Shown: piece by piece, positions 55,422-64,000 of the stretch | Layout: every line of letters begins with the position of its first letter | Numbering within the stretch: the stretch's first letter is position 1 | Assembly: GCA_951213105.1 (NCBI GenBank) | Contig: OX578145.1 | Span: 13,026,707-13,090,706, forward strand | Origin: Amaurobius ferox | Lineage: Eukaryota > Arthropoda > Arachnida > Araneae > Amaurobiidae | Reading direction: 5' to 3' | DNA: 64,000 nucleotides | Program-made: the position numbers and the translations under genes | Notes under the pieces: generated by a model | Database searches by the model: none | Told to the model about the DNA's origin: nothing | What the model saw: only the letters and a program-made list of their open reading frames with translations

Positions 55422-56971
55422 ATTATTCAAATCGGAAAAGATTTAATAAAAATCCTTTGCCTCATAACACATTGGATTTACATCCGTTGCTGAACAACAT
55501 GATATCATCTGCTTCAAATAAATTGATGGAAATCATATCGTCTGAATAATAATGCTACCGCCATGCAAGATTTGGCGACATATTCGTCAATTTAGCGATA
55601 ATTTAAAAAATCGTCAAATTTATCACCAAGTGGGACTGTAGAACTGATAGTCCCATTCTGCTACAAATTGACGAAACATCATCACAATACTATCCCCTGA
55701 CAAAACACATTTAATTTCATTTATTAAGCGCAATTTTATCAATTTCAAGATAGTTTTATGGATTTACAAACATTTTTATCGATTTTGTGACAATTTAAAA
55801 ATTCGCTAAATGTGTTACTAACTAGGATGAATGGACAGACCGACAAATGCTACCAAAACATCATTTCAGTACTCTCTTCAAAAGAAAAAATAAAGTTCAT
55901 TGATTTTGCGTCGTTTTTATCAATTTGGCTACATTTTCGTCAATTTGGCAACATTTAAGAAAAGTTGCCAAGTTAGCGATATTCCTCCAAATTCGTAACC
56001 CTGAATTTGCAGATCTGAAGAATAAAACATCCTGATCCCGAATGTATATACTAAATAAAAACACTAAAATTGTATTAGACGATATACCCGTTCTACTCTT
56101 TTTCTGTTTCAACAATCGGACAAATGAATTTATTGGGTAAACACAATATATGAGTTTATTAGCTAAACACAATATATAAGCTTAAAAATTCTTTGCCAAA
56201 ATAAATGAAAGTGGTGTACGCAATCCGCAATTAAAACAAATGAAAGAAAAAATCAAACAGTTATTTTCTAAAATATATTTTTATATCCATTTATTTATTA
56301 TTCAAATTGAAAAATAATAATTAAAGTTAACACACAGATTTAATTTAATTGCGTTTCTGAGCAACATGATATGAGATAGAATCCTCCTCATAAACTGCGA
56401 AATTAAATAACCATCTCGATTTCTTCATACTAATCACTGTTGAATAAACGCTTGTGAAAAATAAAGCATGGAGATAGATTTTCTATTTAAATTCATGTTT
56501 CAAACAATTCATGTTTTTAGAAATTGACTAATTAGCGCAAAAAAATCTCCCACCAAACTCAGAGATAAAGTTTTAATTCACTTTAAAACGATTTTCAACC
56601 TTTTCGTTTGGATAAACCACGGAGTTAGAGAGTAGAACTTCTGGGGAAAAGTTTCGTTTTTCATTAATATCTCGACAATCCTGGGTCTTAGAAATTTAAA
56701 ACTTGGACTAAATTTATGGAGGGCTATTTCAAGGCTATCTACAAAATTTTATTAAATTCGGTTCAGCCGTTCTCCCGTTATGATGAGACAAATAAAAGTT
56801 TCGTTTTTTACTAATATCTCGAGAACCACTGGTCAAAACTCTAAACATGGACTAAATTTTAAGTGGGGCTATTTCCAGGCTACCCACAAAATTTCATCCA
56901 ATTCGGTTCAGCCGTTCTCCCGTAATGATGGGACAAACAGACAGACAGATTGTGAATTTTATTTATATAGA
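55422..56971 (+). mobile_element. Family D array, unit 1, head missing
   Basis: Starts inside the body (ATTCAAATCGGAAAAGATTT, as at 57892). Carries GGCGACATATTCGTCAATTT phrases and ends GTGAATTTTATTTATATAGA. The head was lost at the junction with the family-A array. Confidence 0.8.
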
Positions 56972-58868
56972 CTAGCAGCATACCCGTTCTTCGTACGGAG
57001 TATATAATATAAAGAAACTTGAAATTCATAATCATGCGCAAATTCTTATAGTATACTAAATGACATGTTTAATCAAAATATTCTGTTAAAATATTTAATA
57101 TAATGCTCCTAAAAAGAAGTTTAAGAATCTCTGTTCTCGCTATATAAAATTATCTTCATGGACATATCTGAAGAATAAAACATCTTGGACCCCTTATGTA
57201 AGCAAATATAAAAAAAAATATATGGAATTGAATCAATATATGCAAAATAAAAGCGTTAAAATTGTATGGGACCCGTACTAATTATATACGCGAATATTAG
57301 AAAAGATAACCTGTATTAGTAGATTACATGTATAAATTGAAAATACCAATAAACCCGTAATCTTTAATTTTTTACCGTCATTTATTCCAATATATGTCAA
57401 AATTAAAGTGCTAAAATTATATGGGGAGATATACACGTACTACTTATAATTTCCGATTATTAGTAGAAGATTACCCGTTTTGCAATATGAGTCTCAAATG
57501 TTTTTTGGTAAAATACAACAGACGACGTAACAAATTGAATATATAATTAATCCCCTTAATCTTCATACCAGAAGACTGTACTTGATTCCAATATATATGC
57601 CAATATATGTCAAAATATATGCCAATATACCTGTACTACTTATATTCTCGTAGGTTAGAAGATATACCCGTGCATTCCTAGAAGATTACTCGTACAACGT
57701 ACAATATGCGTGTGTCAGCAATTTTTGCCGCAATAAAACAATGGCGTAATAACTTAAAAATATCAATAATCACTGAATCAATAATTCCGGAAAATATCAA
57801 TAATAATAATGTTTAAACCTGAAGAGTATAATTGATATTATCCAGTCCAAAATGAAATGGCAATGAAATTTATTTTATATACATATCTTCATTATTCAAA
57901 TCGGAAAGGATTTAATAAAAATCGTCTGCCGCATAAACACATTGGATTTAAATCCGTTGCTAAGCGACATGATATCATTTGCTTCAAATAAATTGGTAGA
58001 AAAAATATCGTCTAAATAGTTATATCTCTATGGAACATTTGGCGACAGTTTCGTCAAATTAGCGACATTTTAAAAAATCGCCAAATTTATCGCCAAGTGG
58101 GACTGTAGAACTGACAGTTCCACTTTGCGACAAATTGACGAAATATCATCACAATACTATCCCCTAACAAAAAACAATTAATATCATTTATGTAGCGCCA
58201 TTTTATCAATTTCAAGATATTTTTATAGATTTGAAAACATTTTTATCAATGTGGTGACATTTTAAAAATTCGCTAAATGTATTACTAAGTAGGATGGTTG
58301 GTCTGACAGATAAATGCTAACCAAACATCATTTCAGTGCTCTCTTCTAACAAAACAAAAAAAAATTTCATTGATATGTAGAAGACTCAAGCCACACGACC
58401 TACCCGAAGGTTTATGGCAGCTGTTTGTGTGTCGTTTATATCAATTTGGCGACATTTCCGTCAATTTGGCAAAGTTTAAGAAAAGTTGTCAAATTAGCGA
58501 TATCCCTCCAAATTCGTAGCTTTGAATTTGCAGATTTGAATGAAACATTCTTATCCCGTTTCAATATACTAAATGAAAACACTACAATTGTATTAGAAGA
58601 TATACCCGCTCTACTATTTTTCTGTTTCAACAATCGGCTATATGAATTTATTGGCTAAACACAATATATGAGTTTAGTAGCTAAATACGATATAAGCTTG
58701 AAAACTCTTTGCCAAAATAAATGAAATTGATGTACGCAGTCAGCAATTAATATAATTAAAAGAAAAATCAAACCGTCCATTCATAAGATATACTTTTATA
58801 TCCATTTATCCATTTATTTATTATTTAAATCGAAAAAAAATAATAAAAACATTAACAAACACATTTAA
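56972..58868 (+). mobile_element. Family D array, unit 2
   Basis: Complete head GCATACCCGTTCTTCGTACG. The body repeats the AAGATTACCCGT / ATATTCTCGTAG subunit several times (57290-57700). It runs into the next head without a tail, and carries the short SINE insertion at about 58376-58431. Confidence 0.8.
58376..58431 (-). mobile_element. Ultra-short SINE 3' end
   Basis: By comparison with the uninterrupted unit at 55893-55925, about 56 bases are inserted between CATTGAT and GTCGTTT. They contain CCACACGACCTACCCGAAGG, the 3' region of SINE family 1 in reverse. A target duplication is not clear. Confidence 0.65.
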
Positions 58869-60250
58869 TTTAATCCGTTATTCGTACGGAGTGTATAATT
58901 TAAAGAAACTTATAGTTCGCAATCATGTGCAAATTCTGTTAAAATATTAAATTTATTGCTCCTAAAGAGAAGTTTAAGAATATATGTTCTCATTATGCAA
59001 AATTATCTTCACGATCAGATCTGAAGAATAAAACATCCTGCCCCCTTTTGTAAGCAAATTTAAAGAAGAAAAAATAGGAATTGAATGAATATATGCAACC
59101 CCGTACTAATTATATTGTCGCAGATCAGAAAATATGCCAATGTGTTAGTAGAAGATTACCCGTATTACAATATGCGTCTCAAAAATATTTGCCAAAATAA
59201 AAGAGATGATGTAATAAATTGAAAACATCAATAATATCCGTACTCTTTATACCAGAAGGTCGTAATTGATTCCAATATATATCGAAACATATGTCAACAT
59301 ACCTGTACTACTTATATTCTCGTAGATTAAAAGATATACACGTGTATTTGTAGAAGATTCGTACAACATACAATATATGAGTTTAAACAATTTTTGCCAT
59401 AATAAAATAATTGCATAATAACTTGAAAATATCAGTAATCCTTGAATCAATAATCCCCGAAAATATAAATAATAATAATTTTTAAACCTGAAGACCGTAA
59501 TTGATATTATCCAGTCAAAAATGCTATAAGAAAAATCAAATCGTTCTTTTCTAAAATATATTTTTATATCCATTTATTTATTATTCAAATCGAAAAAATA
59601 ATTATTAAAATTAACAGACAGATTTAATTTAATTGCGTTTCTGAGTAACATGATATAAGATAGAATCTTATAACATGTTAAATATATCATGTCTTATAAC
59701 ATAAACTGCGAAATTAAATAACGATTTTGATTTCTCTATACTTCTCATTGTTCCGTAAAAGCTTGTTTTAAATAAACCATGAACCATGGAGATAGATTTC
59801 CCCTTTAAATCATGTTTCAAACAATACATGTTTTCAGAAAGTGACTAATTAACGCAAACAATCTCCCATCAAACTCAGAGATTAAATTTTAATTCACTTT
59901 CAAACGATTTTCAAGCTTTTCGTTTGGATAAACCACGGAGTTAGGGAGTAGAACTCCTAGGAAAAAGTTCCGTTTTTCATTAATATCTCGACAACCCCAG
60001 GTCTTAGAAACTCGAAACTTGGACAAAATTTATGGGGGGATATTTCAAGGCTATCCACCAAATTTCATTAAATTCGGTTCAGCCGTTTTTCCGTGATGAT
60101 GAGACAAACGAAAATGTCGTTTTTTACTAATATCTCGAGAACCACTGGTCGTAAAAACTCGAAACACGGATATAATTTTAAGTGGGGCTATTTCTGGGCT
60201 ACCCACAAAATTTCATCAAATTCTGTTCAGCCGTTCTCCCGTGATGATGG

Positions 60251-60292
<42 letters not shown>

Positions 60293-60315
60293 TTTTCATT
60301 TTTATTTATATAGAT
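58869..60315 (+). mobile_element. Family D array, unit 3
   Basis: Head CCGTTATTCGTACGGAG at 58874-58890. The body includes two versions of the GTTCAGCCGTT.TCCCGT(G)ATGATG phrase (60080 and 60228). (ACAG)n at 60253-60292, then the tail TTTTATTTATATAGAT. Confidence 0.8.
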
Positions 60316-60597
60316 TTAAGTCATCATTTTTTCACACCGGAAAAACAGATTTTTTTTTTACACCAGAAAGATTGCGTGCAAAGAAGAAACCTTTACACTT
60401 TTCGATTGTGTGACAATAAACAAGAACAAGGATACTGTTTCAAAAGTATAAAACAAAGAATAAGAAACTATTTTTAAAAAGAATTTGATAAAAAGAAATT
60501 TTAATTTCTTTAAGGATGACTGCTTTAACATCGGTCCTGAGAACTGCGATTTTACGGGCAATTAATTTGACGTCACAGCTGCCGATGAAAATATATT
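60316..60597. other. No gene seen
   Basis: AT-rich; nothing supported. Confidence 0.5.
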
Positions 60598-61889
60598 ACA
60601 AGAAAGATCAATCATGCTTAAAGCATTGATTATGAAACACTTTACAACTTCAATACAATTTTATAAAAAAGTCAAAAATGCAATACATTCCTCGGTAATA
60701 TTTTAAAACTTATCACAGTATTACATTAATTTATTATATTTGAAAACTTAAACCTTCATCGAAAAAAATGAACTTTATTCAAATGACGGCATTGAAATAC
60801 AAATTGCCTGGTTTAAATATCTCTAAAATGCGATACATTCCACGGTAAAATTTTTAAAACTATCATAATACTACGATAATTTATTATATTTGAAAACTTT
60901 ATCGAAAACAACTTAAATTAATTCAAATGACGTCATAGAAAAAAAAACACGCCTAGATCTCTCTTTAAAAACAGCATTTCATTCATAACTTTCTCCCATT
61001 CATTTCATTCATCGCAATACTATAATAATTTATTTTATTTACAAATTAAGACCATGGAGCTACAAGTAATTAAGCTCTATGCCTAAAACTTCATCGAAAA
61101 AAATCGTCCTTCTCTTTATAAAATCAATTAATATTTCATTCATATCAGTCATGCAGACTCCATGGGCTAAATTATTTTGTGTTAAAGAAATACAGCAATT
61201 CTAATGCAACTCATTCTACATATTTTGCTGTTTACATTTTACATAAGTGAAAAATAGGCTTCGTTGTAAATATAATCAAATTTGGATAATCATTTAAACT
61301 CAAATATATATTGTATTTGCATTGTTTCAGTATGTAGATGCACAGAATTTAAGCAAAAATGAAGTAGTTTTAGGACGGATACAACACTCAATATGAATTA
61401 AAAAGAACTTAAAAATCACGATTTTGAAATAAGATGGATGCCATATATCATTTTGAAGTGGGCCATGTGATCTTTTCATATCATGGTCACGTGATCGTTT
61501 CATATAAGAGGTGTTATATAATATTTTAATTTTTATTTAAAAACTACTGAATATATTTCGCTGAATTTTTTTTTATATCTTTTGTGGAACAATTTGAATA
61601 TTACCTAAAATTTTCGAAGCAATTTGTGAATTTTAAATCCGCTTAAAAAATGTTTGAAAAATTAGGTCCCATAGGGTTCAATGTATTTCATTTTTTCAAG
61701 CCGGGTTCCATCCAAAACTAATTGGGTGATATTATTCATTTATATTCCCATAGGTTCCACAGATCGTCTGAACATAGTAAAATTTCATTTTGATTAAGTC
61801 ATTTTTACGGCAATTATCGTGCTAACGGACAGACAGACAGACAGAATGAACAGAGTCCTAAACACTTTTCAACTTCGCTGTAAAGTGTT
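60598..61889 (-). mobile_element. Family E element, complete reverse copy
   Basis: Reverse of 16729-17995 along its whole length. The terminal stem-loop lies at 60605-60635, the subterminal AAACACTTTACAACTTC at 60635-60652, the (ACAG)n tract at 61828-61843 and the outer terminal hairpin AACACTTTTCAACTTCGCTG at 61861-61889. Non-coding. Confidence 0.88.
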
Positions 61890-62444
61890 AAAAGTGAGGA
61901 AACAGAATGGAAAAAAAAAATATATATCGATTTCTAAAAACTGTACTCATGAGTCATCTCGTGTTTCAAAGTGAAGGGAAGTGCGAAAAGTGGACATATT
62001 TCTCCTGCGAAACATCTTAGGGCGCGCGCGGAGTACGGAACAAATCATGACGGAAATATAACGGGATGAAACGGAAGTATGTAACGGAGGTAATCTCATA
62101 TTATTATAAACACTTAAATAAAAACTGTTATAATAGAAAGGTCTGGAACGCTTGACTTCGATGATACACTCAGTGACATTGGCAACGAATTTAGGAAAAT
62201 ATCGCCAACTTGGCGACTTTTGGCGGGATCTGTAAATGTATCAAATTTTGCAAATTGACTAGGAAATTTACGAGGCTTTGTACAGAGGACACATAAGCCG
62301 CCATTATTCAGAAGGTGGGATGAAGTGTCGACATCTATTGAGGTGCTCACCACTGATCCCTGAACATAGGCAGAGCCGTCTGAAGGGGTGCCGAACTCAG
62401 TCAGCCTGGACAAGGTCAGATTAGAAGCATGTTGTCTTTAGCGG
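61890..62444. other. No gene supported; repeat fragment
   Basis: 62185-62230 carries TCGCCAACTTGGCGAC and GGCAACGAATTTAGG as in the family-A 3' part. The reverse 99-codon frame at 62114-62413 spans this repeat and therefore is not a convincing gene, although ATTTTGCAAATTGACTAGG and CGGCTTATGTGTCC look like an old dispersed element. Confidence 0.4.
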
Positions 62445-63010
62445 CGAATCCCTCCTATTTCTCAGTGTTGATGACCCCCACATACGTGTAGAAAGCCCAG
62501 ACCACACGACCAACCCGAAGGCTTATGGTTGCGCCACATACGTGTGTGAAAGAGCACTGGTCAGCGTTCCGATCCCGCATTTATTGTCGAACTGCCATCA
62601 TACGTGGTATGACACTCTGGGGAGTTATCTCGTGGGACAGCCGATTTCCTCTAGTTATGCTGCAAGTCGATCTGACCACTCGCTTGTACGTCGATGATAT
62701 TCTGAATTCAGACTATGCTGTCAAGCCACCCAGATTCCCCTTACCAACAAGATAACACTCGGCTACATACTGTACTATTTTTTCACCTATGTCTTTGAGG
62801 ATATTATTCCCTGCCATGGCCTTCCAGGTCTCCAGACATATCACCAATAGAACACGTCTGGGACATGCTGTGGCATTAATTACAGCCCTCTCATAACACC
62901 ACTGAATTAGCTTACCAGTTCCAACATCTGTATCAAAAATCTTCCACAGAGGTTCATCAGCAACTTGACTGATTCTATGCCGCACCGAATATCGACTTGT
63001 ATAGCTGCAA
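62445..63010 (+). pseudogene. Tc1-like transposase pseudogene
   Basis: In order: ESLLFLSVDDPHIRV (62444-62489), a 45-base SINE fragment, then CVKEHWSAFRSRIYCRTAII, TLWGVISWDSRFPLVMLQ, LYVDDIL, then in another frame QDNTRLHT (second catalytic aspartate, 62752-62775), LPWPSRSPD and PIEHVWDML (third catalytic residue, about 62850-62880). Stops at 62753-62755 and several frameshifts make it dead. The helix-turn-helix front half is not found upstream. Same family as 21010-21905. Confidence 0.82.
62490..62534 (-). mobile_element. Ultra-short SINE 3' end with 11-bp target duplication
   Basis: A 45-base insert between exact CACATACGTGT copies at 62479-62489 and 62535-62545. Contains CCACACGACCAACCCGAAGG, the SINE family 1 3' region in reverse. 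It splits the Tc1 reading frame exactly between HIRV and the following transposase residues, which supports the borders. Confidence 0.8.
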
Positions 63011-63142
63011 ATGGAAAAAATTTACCTCTTACTAAAATGCCCTTACTAAAATGCCATCATCTTGTTACCACCATTTCTTAATAAAACGTTTTCTTCCTCC
63101 CAAATTCTAATCATTTGCATATTTCCACAAACGATACATACA

Positions 63143-63220
63143 TGCCGAGTTTTGCAGCTGCAGCTGAATTTCTTATACATGCATATACTTTTTTTTCAAC
63201 AGAGTGTATATATTTTGGTC
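63143..63220 (+). repeat. Terminal inverted repeat of the Tc1-like remnant
   Basis: GAGTTTTGCAGCTGCAGCTG, TACATGCATATA and CAACAGAGTGTATATAT match, in inverse orientation relative to the gene, the 5' flank of the other Tc1 remnant at 22195-22274. Confidence 0.65.
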
Positions 63221-63744
63221 TACAAAGCGAAAACAAATCATTTAAATATATAAATATCCAAAAAAGAAAAATCAATGTACATTATTAAAGGCTTGACGTC
63301 GCGGTGTTTTGGCAGACAATTTTATAAATTTATAATGAATCTATGAACAGAAGTAGACAATTTATCCTTACTAATATTAAATAAGTCATTTAATTATCGT
63401 ATTTGCTTTGGTGAACTTTCTTAATGCTTTGTAACAAACACATTACGACAGGACTATTAAGGCCCAAAACTCTTTGAAGAAAGATAAAAGGGAATTATAG
63501 AATCGTCTGCATGTGTCATCTATTGTACCTGCTCGAGCAAATGCACTCGGGATGCCTTCACTAATAATGTAATGCGCAAATGAATACCGCCACAGTGTTG
63601 TGTTGTGTTGACGAAACGCGTTATCTATTAATGGCAAGGAAAGTGGGCAATAAATCCTAACGAGGAACTTGAAACACAGCAGTTTCAAAACTAAGTAAAA
63701 CGTCCGAAATAGATGGATAGAACAGTGATCGGCAATTAAGAGTC
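63221..63744. other. No gene seen
   Basis: AT-rich with some unique GC-richer sequence at 63510-63640; the reverse frame at 63443-63688 is unrecognised. Confidence 0.45.
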
Positions 63745-64000
63745 CATTTCGGATAAAAGTAATCTGACATGGGCAGTACGTAACTTTCCTTGCAGACTCA
63801 AATTCATTTTTTCCTTATTTCTTTAATAATTCATTAAATTGAGTTTAATGGCACAAAATAACAGCCAGAATATATTTAAATGACACCAAATTGGCGCTTT
63901 TAATTCAATTTTTGTTTTCATTTGGTAAGACTTATTTTCCAAGATGGTGTAGCGAAAATGCCCAAAAACTAAAATATCTCGAAAACGGCTAGTTCTAGTG
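63745..64000 (-). mobile_element. Family B element, reverse, cut by the window end
   Basis: Tail (read plus) TAATCTGACATGGGCAGTAC, then CTTTCCTTGCAGACTCAAAT and the TTTCTTTAATAATTCATTAA stretch seen at 31998-32017. Ends in ATCTCGAAAACGGCTAG, the family phrase, so its head lies beyond 64000. Confidence 0.8.

Noticed and set aside
62114..62413. 99-codon reverse frame
   Set aside because: Overlaps the family-A palindrome and what looks like an old dispersed repeat; no conserved domain recognised.
1..64000. Bacterial or viral origin, operons, intact retrovirus
   Set aside because: AT-rich microsatellite- and MITE-laden DNA with pol III SINE heads and dead Tc1/piggyBac genes is arthropod-like; no capsid, pol or envelope-type frame was found.

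Overview
This window is eukaryotic, AT-rich, almost gene-free intergenic or intronic DNA built from layered transposable elements. It has no operons, no bacterial genes and no long intact coding region. The Tc1-like transposase remnants (phrases such as MDDNSRSHRA and VDHLIESMENRCKVCVK), the decayed orphan multicopy arthropod gene at 7.5-9.2 kb and the style of the tRNA-headed SINEs most resemble what I remember of orb-weaver spider genomes. 'A spider or close arachnid' is therefore an inference from family resemblance, not something the bases prove.

Layout. 0-5.2 kb holds non-coding repeats (families E, A and D below) and a GC-richer LTR-like block. 5.3-9.5 kb holds a microsatellite joined to a tRNA-headed SINE, a second SINE, and an element with about 310-bp terminal inverted repeats enclosing a broken orphan gene. 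10.2-14.6 kb holds degenerate tandem repeats, a 30-bp minisatellite and a family-D element split by an internally deleted Tc1 element. 16.7-22.6 kb holds a full family-E element, a piggyBac-like fragment, an exon-like segment and a Tc1 pseudogene whose terminal repeat is split by a SINE. 22.6-36 kb holds a SINE/hAT-MITE cluster, two more hAT-type MITEs, a foldback element and a family-B element split by a solo LTR. 38-43.3 kb is a thicket of families B and C plus a TTAA-flanked MITE. 43.7-47.3 kb is a gutted piggyBac element swollen by three family-A copies. 47.4-50.7 kb holds a second exon-like segment, a solo LTR with target duplication and a retroelement 3' end. 50.8-60.3 kb holds an inverted element with a 12-bp target duplication, a three-unit family-A array and a three-unit family-D array. 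60.6-64 kb holds a reverse family-E element, another Tc1 pseudogene and the edge of a family-B element.

Family labels used here are mine. A: about 0.9 kb, head hairpin starting TACTTTCCTTATA, tail GGAAAGTCATGTG. B: about 0.8-1.2 kb, head TACTTTCCCT, tail GGAAAGTC plus GCTGCCCACAT. C: about 0.5-0.6 kb, head TACTTTCTCATAC. D: about 1.5-1.9 kb, head CCGTTCTTCGTACGG, tail ATTTTATTTATATAGA. E: about 1.27 kb, ends AACACTTTACAAC with a 3' stem-loop. None encodes a recognisable protein. Their hairpins, subterminal inverted repeats and T/T junctions resemble non-autonomous Helentron/HINE-type elements, but that assignment is inference.

Nothing here works together as a pathway. The interaction is historical: elements inserted into one another, and the nesting order can be read from target-site duplications. 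Two short segments with splice-site borders and an open phase-0 frame (19522-19612 and 47398-47505, both +) are the only hints that the window may lie inside a host gene.
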